In this document: positions 12,376 to 23,353 of the stretch, in pieces | Layout: each line of letters starts with the position of its first letter | How positions within the stretch are numbered: position 1 is the first letter of the stretch | DNA from: Nicotiana tabacum | Taxonomy: Eukaryota; Streptophyta; Magnoliopsida; Solanales; Solanaceae | DNA: 64,000 bases | Assembly (NCBI RefSeq): GCF_000715075.1 | Contig: NC_134081.1 | Coordinates: 66,265,153 to 66,329,152 of the forward strand | Reading direction: 5' to 3' | Translations under genes and position numbers: made by a program | The notes under the pieces: model-generated | What the model saw: only the letters and a program-made list of their open reading frames with translations | Databases searched by the model: none | Told to the model about the DNA's origin: nothing

Positions 12376-13739
12376 CTGCATGTATGTGTATATTAGCTCG
12401 GGCATGGAGAATGGAGCCCAACTTCGACTCAGATCCTGACTAGATATTCAGGGAAGTTTCCTCTACCTTATGCTTTTTAAGTGTATGTCATGAGGACATA
12501 CCACAACTTAAAGTGTGGGGTGGGGGATATGTTGTATGTATGTATGTATGTATGTATGTATGTATATTAGTATTAGTATTAGTTTTTGTTTTGTTAGTTT
12601 TAGTAGTTAGAGATACAAAACAAATTGGAAAACTCATAAAATTTTTAAATATTTTCAATTTTTTCCGACGATGGATAACAATCGACAGGTTTCTTGAGGG
12701 ATTAAAGACGAAAGAAAAAGGCAAAAAGATTTTCGTTTGTAGGCCGTGTGTTTGCAAAGAGAATTAGTAGTTTTAGTTAGTCTTGGAAGTGATATAGGCA
12801 TTTCTTTATTGAGCCAGATACATGCTATCACCCACTTAATTGTTATGTATATTAGTTAACCCCATTGAGCCTTTAATCATATTTCTTTGGCAACCACATT
12901 ACAAGCCTTACCCATTTGTTTGAATTGACCATCTATTTGAACCTTTACCTCTCGTGAGTACTTGCATTTTTTATGAACTTTGTAAAAGTTGAAGTGTGGG
13001 GTGGTTGGTTTGGCTTTTGAGTGGAACTATTGAACTAAGGAGAAAGGTGCACTGTTTTGAAAAAGTAAGATCCACTTGAAGTGAAAAAGAAAGAAAAATA
13101 ATAATTGTATGATTGTGAAAAACATTCCTTGATAGTGGTAACTCTTGATGTAATTGTTCTTAAAGAAGTAGGGAGTTAATGTATATTGATGTGAATGTGG
13201 GGTTTGGTTCCACATAAGTATGGGGTGAAATTGTTAATTGTATGTATTAAAGTGCTTAGGGAGGTATAGTCTCTTATATCTAAATGTATCCTACCCATCT
13301 TGCAGCCTACATTACAACCAATTAAAGTCCTTCTTGATCCTTGACTGAATGATCTCAATTAGTAGAGTAGTACACTACGGGCAAGCCTATGGTACGTCTT
13401 TTGTGGCATATGAATGTTATTTCTGAGAATGAGTGTATTTTTTATATCTTGAGTTCCTAATTGGTCTTAAATTTCATTGTGAGTGGAACTACTCTATATT
13501 GTTCTGTGAGGGCACTTGATTCATGAAGGGAAGGTAATGTCGGTGACCTCTGTGTTATAGTAAGTGAGTGGGTTGTGAACTATGCATGGTGATTTTGAGT
13601 CAACTCTTGAGGCGGGGATGTTACGTTATTGTACTCAATCTGTTTTTAATATTCTTGATATAATGAGTTATGAGAGTTGTTGAAAAAGGTCGTGTCTATA
13701 TGAAGTGTAGTTTGATTGCTCGAGGACGAGCAATGATTT
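12376..13739 (+). other. E1 3' non-coding region with repeated polypurine-like boxes
   Basis: No protein homology is recognised over about 1.36 kb. The stretch contains a TGTA microsatellite at 12533-12565 followed by ATTAGT-type repeats, and two boxes, AAGTGTGGGGTGGGGGA at 12511 and AAGTGTGGGGTGG at 12992, that match the polypurine tract just before the 3' LTR. This is where Athila elements normally carry pol and an env-like frame; here they are absent. Confidence 0.6.
12533..12565. repeat. (TGTA)n microsatellite
   Basis: About eight TGTA tetranucleotides in a row, then short ATTAGT repeats to about 12582. Confidence 0.9.
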
Positions 13740-13751
13740 AAGTGTGGGGTG
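13740..13751 (+). other. polypurine tract of E1
   Basis: AAGTGTGGGGTG directly precedes the 3' LTR start and would prime plus-strand DNA synthesis. The exact LTR border is uncertain by one to three bases because TGTTGATGG and TGATGG are both possible starts. Confidence 0.6.
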
Positions 13752-14054
13752 TTGATGGTAGGCTATAATCTCATATTTTAGTCGCTTATTGCACTCTAAT
13801 TCACTGCACTTTACTTGTGTTTGAGATTTAATTGATAGTGTTTTGCACTTATTGTGTGTTTTATGCCTTGTAGGAGTGATTCCGAGCTATGTTGATGTTA
13901 TGGAATGAATTCATGAGATTTAGAGCTTTGAAGTCTGAGTAAAAGCCCAAGGGAATAAATCGGGATCGTGTTCGGGGGTCGAGGACCAAGTCTGGACGTC
14001 AAAAATCAAAGTTTGAGCCGTACTTTGAGAAACCCCACTGTCGTGGCGCGTGGG
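13752..14054 (+). repeat. E1 3' LTR, first part
   Basis: The sequence from about 13900 matches bases 1-160 of the 5' LTR (for example TGAGTAAAAGCCCA and GTTTGAGCCGTACT). It is interrupted at 14055 by element N, and the LTR resumes at about 20452. Confidence 0.85.
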
Positions 14055-16179
14055 TGTAATGACCTGGCCGGTCATTTCGAGGGTTATAGCCCCGTTTTCC
14101 CCATTTCTACTTCTGTTTGTGTTATTCATCTATATTATGTTATATCGAGTTAGTTGGTTAGAAACCGGAGTGGTTTCAGAGTGAAAAGAGACACTTAGTC
14201 TCTTAAGTAGAAACTTAAGTTGGAAAAGTCAACCAGATGTTGCCCTATATGTAAACGATCTTGGATTTGGATTCTGATGGTTCCGTTAGCTCCGTTAGGT
14301 GATTTTGGACTTAGGAGTGCATCCAGAATGTGATTTGGAGGTCCGTGGTAGAATAAGGCTTGAATTGGCGAAATTTGGAAATTTGGCGATTTTTGTCGGC
14401 AGTGGAAAATTTGATATAGGGATCGGAATGGAATTTCAGAAGTTGGAGTAGGTTCGTAGTGCCATTTGTGATGTGTTTGCAAAATTTGAGGTCATTCGGA
14501 CGTGATTTGGTTGGTCTCGACATCCTTTGCCGAATTTGGAAAATTTAGAAGTTCTTAGGCTTGAATCCGAGGGAATTTTGATGATTTGATGTTGTTTTGA
14601 GTGATTCGAAGGTTCGACTAGTTGGTATGTTGATATATGACTTGTTAGTATTTTTGGTTGAGGTCTCGAGGGGCTCGGGTGTGGTTTGGATGGCTAACAG
14701 ATTGAAATTTGTGAAGTTGAACTGCTGGAAATCTGCTGGTGCACAGTCTTTTGGTGTGTCCGCACCTGCGGATTGGGGACCGCAGGTGCGATGGTTGAAG
14801 ATGCAATGGTTGCAGATGCGGGAGTCTTATCGCGGATGCGGAATTAGTCAGCTGGGCAGTTGGCGCAGGTGCAGAAGAAGTGTCGCACCTGCGAGCCCGC
14901 AGGTGTGAGGCCTTGAGCGCAGATGCGGAGAGGAGGATTTTGGGCTGGCTTCGCAGATGCGAAAAGTAATGCGTAGGTGCGTAACCGCAGGCGCGCGCTT
15001 TGGACCGCAGATGCAGAATATGGGCTCTTTAGTGAGTTCCTGCATGCGATGGAATTTTCCGCAGGTGCGGCTTTGCAGAAGCAGAAAAAGAGGCCGCAGG
15101 TGCGATTGTGCTGGGCAGAAAAGCCCCAGCTAGTGGTTTTGTCTTCATTTTTCAATTTTTGGATATGATAAACTCGAGAGAGAGAGGCGATGTTTCCGAG
15201 GGTTTTCAAGGAGCAACGTTGGGGTAAGTGATTCTAACCCATAATGGTATAAATTTCGTGAATCTATGGCTTTGTTCATCATTAATCAGTAGGATTTTGG
15301 AGTGAATGTAGGGGGTTAGGGCTTGGAATATTTAAGAGTTCAATTTAAAGATTTGAGGGACCAAACGATGTCGGATTTTGATGAATTTAGTATGTTTAGT
15401 CTCGTGAGTGAATGAGCTTTCTAGTTTTGTAAATTTTCTCAGATTTCGAGACGTGGGCTCGGGGGCCGGGTTTGAGCCAATTTTGGGTTTTGGTCTAATT
15501 TTGTAGCTTTTCATGTGGAATTCATTCCATTATAATATTGTACTGATTGTGAATAGATTCAGAGCATTTGGAGATCGAGTCCAGAGACGAGGGCATCCCG
15601 GAATAGGATTTTACGCTATTAAGGTAAGTAACATCTTTAACTCTGGCTTTGAGGGTATAAACCCAGAGATTTGACATCACGTGACTGTTTGGAAGTGATA
15701 CCCACGCTAGGTGACGAGCGCATGGGTGTGCACCTTGAGGGATTGTGACTTGGTCCGCCCCGTGAGGCTGTGAGGCCTAATGGCTATTATCTGTGGTTAT
15801 GCGTTTATTTGCTGTTCAACTTGTTTGCGTTCATGTTAGCCAGCTATCGTTAGAGACTGCAAGGTAGCTGCTAGCAACCGCAGGACCTTGTCACTCTTTT
15901 TTTCATTTCTTCTCTTGGATTGTATTGACAGTTAGACAGTTTTATTTCTTAGTTCATAGATTTAGATGCTCATGACTTAGTGACACCCCGATGTTTGGGG
16001 CTTATTTCTGTATTTTTCTAGATTATATTTAGAGTTGATTTAGTTTATCAAAAATTTAAATGTTGAAATATTTTTATTAAATTCTTATAATCGATTTAGC
16101 AGTAATATTTTGGGAAGTAGGCTTGCCTTGTAACACGATAGGCGCCATCATGACCATGGTTAGATTTTGGGTCGTGACA
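14055..16179 (+). repeat. N 5' LTR
   Basis: It starts TGTAATGACCTGGCCGG and ends GGTCGTGACA. A CpG-rich word array (GCACCTGCGG, GCAGATGCG) spans 14758-15115. GGGTAAGTG at 15222-15230 and AAGGTAAGTA at 15621-15630 match plant 5' splice sites. Relative to the other N LTR about 710 bp is missing at 15835, which removed the hairpin repeats and the acceptor-like site. Confidence 0.85.
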
Positions 16180-16182
16180 AGT

Positions 16183-16194
16183 TGGTATCAGAGC
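16183..16194 (+). other. primer binding site, initiator tRNA-Met type (N)
   Basis: TGGTATCAGAGC begins three bases after the LTR end and matches the standard tRNA-Met primer site of chromoviruses. Confidence 0.92.
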
Positions 16195-16377
16195 CTAGGT
16201 TATATAGGTCTCACGAGTCATGAGCGGGTTTAGTAGAGTCTTGCGGATCGGTACGGAGACGTCTGTACTTATCTTCGAGAGGCTGCAGAACCTTTAGGAA
16301 AATTTCACATTCTTGGATTCTTATCGTACGTTCTGTGTATTCTAGGAACTAAACATCTGTATTTAATTCTCTCACAG

Positions 16378-17830
16378 ATGGTGAGGACTTGTGCTACCGG
16401 TCAAGAGGGTCAGCCACCAGTTCGGGCCGCAAGAGGTCGAGCCCGTGGTAGAGGCTGTGGTAGGGGCAGAGGTGCAGCCCGTACAGCAGCTAGGAAAGTA
16501 CCTGCAGATCCACCGGTTGTCTCAGATCAGGACCAGGTTCTAGTTGTTGATGCACCAGCTCAGGCACCACCTGTACCTATTGTGATTCCGAGCCTTCAGG
16601 AGGCCCTAGCTTAGATTCTGACAGCATGTACCGGCCTTGCTTAGGCGGTCCCTATCTCGACGGTCGTAGCCACTTCTCAGGCTGGGGCAGGCACTCAGAC
16701 TCCCGTCGCTCGCACACTCGAGCAGGTTGTTCAGGGACTTCAGACACCGAAAGAACCACCAGCCCAGCCAGTTGCAGCTGCACAGGATTATGTGGTTCCT
16801 GCTATGCCTGAGAAAGATCAGCATAGGTTGGAGAGGTTTGGGAGACTCTAGCCGCCACCTTTCAGTGGAACAGAGAGAGAGGACGCTCAAGACTTCTTGG
16901 ACAGGTGTCAGAGGATACTCCGTACTGCTGGTATTCTGGAGACTTGTGGGGTCTCATTCACTACCTTTCAATTTTCTGGGTCTGCACTCAGATGGTGGGA
17001 GACTTGAGAGAGGCGTAGGCCTGTTGGCGCAGCACCCCTTACTTGGCGGCAGTTCTCCGTTCTCTTTCTAGAGAAGTTTGTACCTGAGTCCCGCAGAGAG
17101 GAGCTACGTAGGCAGTTTGAGAAACTTCGCTAGGGTGAGATGTCTGTTACACAGTATGAGATGTGGTTCTCCGAGTTAGCTCATCATGCGATCTGGTTGG
17201 TTCCCATAGACCGAGAGAGGATCAGGAGGTTTATAGATGGCCTCAGTTTTCAGCTTCGATTGCTTATGACCAGGGAGAGAGTATCTGGTTACCTTTGATG
17301 AGTTTGTTGACATTGCTCGACAGATTGAGATGGTTCGAGGTCAAGAGAGGGCTGAGAGGGAGGTTAAGAGGCCTCGTGGTCAGGGTGGTTTCAGTGGTAC
17401 TCCTCAGAGAGGTCAGTTTCAGCAGGACCAGTTTCAGCAGAGTCAGTCATCATTCAGTGCATTGCTAGCGCTGGGTTCTCATTATGCCCCGCCCACTCAG
17501 GTATCATCGGGTAATTCTTTTGGGCATAGGAGCAGTAGTTTCATCAGAGGAGGGGTTCTTCGACTGCGGGGATTTTGGTCACATTGCAAGATATTGCCCT
17601 AGGCTGTTGGGTGGGACTCCACAGCGGAGTACTCAGCCAACGGCACCAGCACCAGTTCCTCCACCACCCGCCCAGCCAGCTAGGGATGGAGCCCAGTCAG
17701 CTATGGGTCACCCAAGAGGGGGAGGCAGATTCGGGGGGTGGTCAGGCCCGTTTCTATGCTCTCCCAGCCAGGCCAAACGTTATTGCTTCAGATGTTATGA
17801 TTTCAGGTATGTTCTCCTGTTAGACTCATT
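16378..17830 (+). pseudogene. gag: N gag with in-frame TAG stops
   Basis: ATG 16378 opens MVRTCATGQEGQPP followed by an Arg/Gly-rich stretch (RGRARGRGCGRGRG), typical of Tekay-lineage gag. The frame stays intact through the capsid region, with EDAQDFLDRCQRIL and LRWWET-type motifs, but is broken by TAG stops at 16612, 16642, 16849 and 17131. A frameshift follows near 17290. The zinc knuckle near 17555-17600 reads FFDCGDFGHIARYC, so the first cysteine of the CCHC box is lost. After ARPNVIASDVMISG, where protease should begin, the sequence jumps to the end of an element at about 17820. Gag would package the RNA; this copy cannot give a full protein. Confidence 0.85.
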
Positions 17831-17849
17831 CGAGGATGAACGTATGTTT

Positions 17850-17862
17850 AAGAGGGGGAGGA
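17850..17862 (+). other. polypurine tract of N
   Basis: AAGAGGGGGAGGA directly precedes the second LTR (TGTAACGACC), the same arrangement as in E2 and E4. Confidence 0.85.
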
Positions 17863-20451
17863 TGTAACGACCAGGCGGGTAGTTTTGAGGGTTATAGTCC
17901 CGTTTTCCCTATTTCTACTTTGTTTTATGTTATTCAGCTATATTATGTTATATCGGGTTAGTTGGTTCGGGACCGGAGTGGCTTCAGAGTAGATTGAGAC
18001 ACTTAGTCTCTTAAGTAGAAACTTAAGTTGGAAAAGTCAACCAGATGTTGCCCTATATGTAAACGATCTTGGATTTGGATTCTGATGGTTCTGTTAGCTC
18101 TGTTAGGTGATTTTGGACTTGGGGGCGCGTCCGGAATGTGATTTGGAGGTCCGTGGTAGAATAAGGCTTGAATTGGCGAAATTTGGAAATTTGGCAATTT
18201 TTGTCGGCAGTGGAAAATTTGATATAGGGATCGGAATGGAATTTCGGAAGTTGGAGTAGGTTCGTAGTGCCATTTGTGATGTGTTTGCAAAATTTGAGGT
18301 CATTCGGACGTAGTTTGGTTGGTCTCGGCATCGTTTGCCGAATTTGGAAAATTTAGAAGTTCTTAGGCTTGAATCTGAGGGAAATTTGATGATTTGATGT
18401 CGTTTTGAGTGATTCAAAGGTTCTACTAGTTGGTATGTCGATATATGACTTGTTGGTATTTTTGGTTGAGGTCCCGAGGGGCTCGGGTGTGGTTCGGATG
18501 GCTAACGGATTGAAATTTGTGAAGTTGAACTGCTGGAAATCTGCTGGTGCACAGTCTTCTGGTATGTCCGCACCTGCGGATTGGGGACCACAGGTGCGAT
18601 GGTCGCAGATGCGGGAGTCTTATCGCGGATGCGGAATTAGTCAGCTGGGCAGTTGGCGCAGGTGCGGAAGGAGTGTCGCACCTGTGAGTCCGTAGGTGCG
18701 AGGCCTTGAGCGCAGATGCAGAGAGAAGGATTTTGGGATGGCTTCGCAGATGCAAAGAGTAACGCACAGGTGTACAAGCACAGGCATGCGTTTTGGACCG
18801 CAGATGCAGAATATGGGCTCTTTAGTGAGTTCCGCACCTGCGATGGAAGTTTCCGCATGTGCGGCTTCGCATAAGCGAAAAAAGAGGCCGCAAGTGCGAT
18901 TATGCTGGGCAGAAAAGCCCCAGCTCGTGGTTTTGTCTTCATTTTTCAATTTTTGGATTTGAGAAACTCGGGAGAGAGGCAATTTTTCTGAGGGTTTTCA
19001 AGGAGCAACATTGGGGTAAGTGATTCTAACCTATAGTGGTATAAATTTCGTGAATCTATGGCTTTGTTCATCATTAATCAGTAGGAGTTTGGAGTGAAAC
19101 TAGTGGGTTAGGGCTTGGAATTTTTAAGAGTTTAATTTAATGATTTGAGGGACCAAACGATATCGGATTTTGATGAATTTGGTATGGTTAAACTCGTGAG
19201 TGAATGGGCTTTCTAGTTTTGTACATTTTGTCGGATTTTGAGATGTGGCCCCGGGGGCCGGGTTTGAGCCATTTTCAGGTTTTGGTCTAATTTTGTAGCT
19301 TTTCTTGTGGAATTCATTCCATTAGCGCGTATTGATGGTATTTTACTAATTTTTAAAAGATTCAGAGCATTTGGAGACCGAGTCCAGAGACGAGGGCATC
19401 CCGGAGTAGGATTTTACGCTGTTAAGGTAAGTAACAGTTTTAACTCTGGCTTTGAAGGTATAAACACAGAGATTTGACATCACGTGACTGTTTGGAAGTG
19501 ATACCCACGCTAGGTGATGAGCGTGTGGGTGTGCACCGCAAGGGATTGAGACTTGGTCCATCCCGTGAGGCTGTGAGGCCTAATGGCTATTATCTGTGGT
19601 TATGCGCTTATTTGTTGTTGATCTTGTTTGCCTTCATGTTAGAGATCATGCTTAGGCTTTATTCATGCTCACACGATTTGTACTCAGTCATAGAAACTAT
19701 TGTACATGTTTACCTCAGTCTCTATTAATTGCTAATATGCAATGATACTTGATGTGGGTTGTGTTCCCTTATTGTTGATAATGGTGAGGCTAGTGAGGTA
19801 CATGATTGAGTGAGGCCGAGGGCTTGGTTGTGAGGATATTAATACCATAGAGCATGAGTTGCCCGCGTAGCATGTGAGTTGACCGTGCGGGTCCAGGTAT
19901 TGATACCATAGCGCGATAGCACGTGAGTTGACCGTGCGGATCCAGGTATTGATATTATGGCACGTGAGTTGTCCGTGCAGCACGTGAGTTATCCGTGCTT
20001 AGAACTTGGGCTTTGGGAGCCCCTCCGGAGTCTGTACACACCCCAGTGAGCACAGAGTGTTGAGTGTTCTGAGTGTTGAGTGCTGAGTGCGAGTGATGAG
20101 TGATGGAGTGACATTACTATGAGGTTGTATTTATTTGTGTTGTTGCTACATTTATCTGTAGAATTAACCTGTTTATTTCTGTTTATTTTTAAATTGTGAA
20201 AATGAATAATTGGACTGTTTTACTTAGCTCGCCACTACTGCTCAGTTCCTTAGTTATTTCTGTTACTTGCTGAGGTGGTTGTACTCATGCTACACCCTGC
20301 ACTTTATGTGCAGATCCAGGTGAGTTAGAGCGCGGCGATCGTTGAGTTCAGGCCGGCTATCATTGGAGACTGCAAGGTAGCTGCTAGCGACCGCAGGACC
20401 TTGTCACTTTTTTTTTCATTTCTTCTCTTGGATTGTATTGACAGTTAGACA
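17863..20451 (+). repeat. N 3' LTR, truncated at its end
   Basis: It starts TGTAACGACCAGGCGGG and matches the 5' LTR. It keeps about 710 bp missing from the 5' copy (about 19640-20350). The CpG-rich array is at 18566-18905, GGGTAAGTG at 19014-19022, AAGGTAAGTA at 19424-19433 and an acceptor-like TTTATGTGCAG at 20303-20313. The last part, expected to end in GTGACA, is absent, and the sequence joins E1 LTR at about 20451. Confidence 0.85.
19860..20108 (+). repeat. tandem hairpin and GAGTG repeats in N 3' LTR
   Basis: Four copies of GCACGTGAGTTGACCGTGC or close variants occur at 19870, 19919, 19960 and 19980. GCACG and CGTGC can pair, giving small hairpins, and each carries a CACGTG or CATGTG core. 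Between them GGTATTGATACC can also fold. From 20058 to 20108 a loose GAGTG/GTTGAGT repeat follows. Confidence 0.7.
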
Positions 20452-21239
20452 AAACCCGAGTTTGGATTGAATTTATGTTTTCCTGTACTTTAATTTTATT
20501 TGTGATGAATTGCTCCATATCTATGGAGTAGTTCTCTTTAAGGCTTGATGGATTTGGTGTATTGATGATTGTTTATGGATTATAACTCTAGTTTTATGTA
20601 TCGAAGCATTTTTGGATGATTTAATTGTTGCATCTATATTCATTAGTGCATGTAATCGAGAGAGGCATAACTTGTGATATCTTTGCATTATATCTTTGGT
20701 TGAGTTCATAGATTTTTATAAGTAATCAAAAGTGGCTAGTTGAATCATTGATTAATCTAGTTAGGAGAATAATCGAAAGTGGTTTTCCTAAAGACCAATC
20801 CAGTACGCATTCTTGCATATCTTCACGTGCTTAAATTAGTTCATCTTGTGAGATTAAGACTTAATCGAGAGAGGAGTTTTGCTGAACAATTGAACTAATA
20901 ATTGAGTGAATTCGAGAGACTCACTTGAACATTAGAAGTGAATTATCTAGAGTTAGACCCCGAACAATTATCTTGCACCTATCCTATCAAAACCCTATCT
21001 TCTCTAATTGATAACTTTCTTTGTTTATTCCTTGTTTCGATTTTTATTAGTCAATTGCTTTAGATTCTTAGTTAATTTTAGTTATTAATCATATAAATCT
21101 CAATTTTTGATTCTCCTAGATAGCAACCAAGCTAGAAACTATGAGAATACTATTTAAATCCAATCCCTGTGGATACGATATTATAGTATACTATATTTGA
21201 TTAGCGAGCAGAATTTAAGTGTGCGTTTTGTGCTCGTCA
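20452..21239 (+). repeat. E1 3' LTR, second part
   Basis: It matches bases about 443-1231 of the 5' LTR (for example GAATTGCTCCATATCTATGG) and ends GCTCGTCA. About 280 bp of LTR between the first part and this one, including the TATA box, is missing and was lost together with the end of N. Confidence 0.88.
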
Positions 21240-22430
21240 GTTACCTCACAAGGTCATCAACTAACCGGGCAAGACTTCGCCCCTAATGTTTTATGCAAGA
21301 TTTGTAATGGGTTTAAGTATGATTTTATAGTGATGGGGCTTATGGGATTATGATCGTAAGCCATAAGCCCTCAAACTCGAATGTGGGTGTATGTGAGGGC
21401 TAAGAAGTGTGATTCTTCAAGTTTTGAATAGATGGTTGGCCATGCATGTTCCAGTAAAGGTAGAGAAGTGTTGTAGGACTGCGTAGATTGATTTCTTGTT
21501 GTTGAAATTGGTTTTGAGGATAGGGAATTCCATTATAGAACCTTGTATTATTATATTTTGCGCTTATTGTTTGATGAAATATCAATAATGGCTAAGACTA
21601 TGAATGCCTCCCTAATAATTGTTTAATTTAGTTATGTTTATATAGATTGAAGTTGCTAAGAGTAGGGTGATGTTGTAATAATTCTAAGGAAAGCTCAATC
21701 GAGGTATGTTGGCTAAACTCTTTCCGTAGAATCGAACTCCGCGAAATTCCTTTTAAACTCGTAGCATGCTTTGTTCAAGTCCCTACTTCTAATGTTCTGA
21801 ATTGCTCCTAGCAATTGGTTTATCCAAATGCTTATGTACTCAAGTCATGTTCCAAATTGACCCTATTATAACACGCTCCATTGGAAGAATGTTTCATGTA
21901 TGGTTATTATATGTAATGTTTATGATTTGAATTCATGTTTTAATTTAAAATCACTTTGCCCTCTTTGTGGAAAAACCTCAATTTGTTTAAGGCTTTTATC
22001 ATTCATGTATTTAAAGTCATGAATTCAAAAACGTTCTACATAGTGATGTTTTATGATGATCTTGAAAGTAAAGAAAAGGGAAGTATGAAATGTGAAATGC
22101 GGCTATCATGCCAAGAATGATGATTTACATGTATGGACAAGAGTGACAATGAAATTAAAGGAAATATGAAAGGCTATGAAACGAATATGATCCTTTTATA
22201 TGACAGTTATTTTTAGGAGTATCATTAGAGCATCGAGAAAGGCTGGGTTATAAATGCCCAGTCCCGAAACTCTACGTGTCGATGTAGGAGTTGAATGAGG
22301 GGTGAGTCCCCATTATATTATATTGTGATTTTTCCCTTGATTTGGATGAGTTTATAGCTAGCAAGGACCATGTCGACCCACATGACATTGTGTTGATACG
22401 GCTTAGCCGATCCGGCGGGGATCAGAAGCC
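21240..22430 (+). repeat. X' LTR, first visible part
   Basis: This DNA follows E1 directly and continues, after removal of E3, into 49824-50633. GAGGTATGTTGGCTAAACTC at 21701 matches the minus strand of LTR B near 30920, and CGGCTTAGCCGATC near 22400 matches the family's hairpin region. It therefore belongs to an LTR related to A and B but more diverged. Its start would lie left of E1, outside the window. No gene is seen in it. Confidence 0.65.
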
Positions 22431-23353
22431 TGATCCACGTCCAATCTACACACAATAATGAGTGGAAATGGTCGTTGCAAATATAATACCCAACTAGAGT
22501 CGGGGTTGATTTTCTTAGGGAGTTTATAATGGGTGTTGAGGTAGATACTTGAAGAGAGAACGTGAAATAACTAAACTATACTTCCAAACAAAAAGTGATT
22601 GTTGTCCAAATAACACTAAGAGATTAAACTAATTAAAACCAACTAGAGAGGGTAAATTGTTTTTGGTATTTTTAAACAAATGGGGAAAAGCCTAGGGATG
22701 TAACCTTCGCCTAGGTGCAAATCTAATGTGTATACTAAGTTAATGCTTGTTTTGCGGTCGGGGTATATTATAATTCTCAATTCTCAAGTACCTACTCAAT
22801 ACCTCTCAGTTATAGAGTGGTTATGCCCAAATTTGCTTTCTTAAGTCCAATTGGGTAGAAATACAAACAATTGATATGAGTCTAAGTCAGACTTTCCCTA
22901 TCTCTAGTTCAAAACCTTTAATAAAACTAGCCAAAACCATAACTAGCTCAATTTCTTGTAAGCTAAGTTTTCCCAGACCAACTTCCTTTTTCTCAAGTAA
23001 GAACTAAGTGAAATAGGCATGAATCAATGTTTGCAACCATTAATTCTAGAAAATAATGCATAAACAAGGCTAAATAATAAACATCCAATCATAAATAAGT
23101 ATACGAATTAATAACCCATAAGATTTACACACTAGGGTTGGGTCACAACCCTAGATAAAATCTAGCTACTCATGCTAGAAAGCAAAGAAAACAAAGTAGA
23201 AGAAGTAATTAAAATCGTAAACTACAATTAATTGATAAACTAATGAATCTTCTCCAATTTTGGTCACAAATTTCCCAAAAGGGTAAAATATAACTTCTAC
23301 AACTGCTATGAATACAAAACTTGCCCTAAAAATGTATTTCCCATCTATTTATA
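22431..23353 (-). repeat. E3 3' LTR, portion left of E2
   Basis: It matches 48363-49265 of the 5' LTR. It ends at the TATA box: TATTTATA at 23346-23353 is TATAAATA on the minus strand. E2 is inserted immediately beside it and has duplicated ttata. Confidence 0.9.

Larger units (their letters stand above)
14055..20451 (+). mobile_element. N, gag-only Tekay/Del-type Ty3/gypsy element, right end deleted
   Basis: Two related LTRs (14055-16179 and 17863-20451) flank only 1.7 kb of internal DNA: a tRNA-Met primer site, a broken gag and a polypurine tract. Protease remnants, RT, RNase H, integrase and chromodomain are absent. The second LTR stops short at about 20451, about 250 bp before the end expected from the first LTR, so the right-hand target duplication is lost; the left flank is gtggg (14050-14054). 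It is inserted in the E1 3' LTR. Confidence 0.85.

Noticed and set aside
16183..16194. tRNA gene near TGGTATCAGAGC
   Set aside because: Only the 12-base primer complement is present; no cloverleaf, A box or B box around it.
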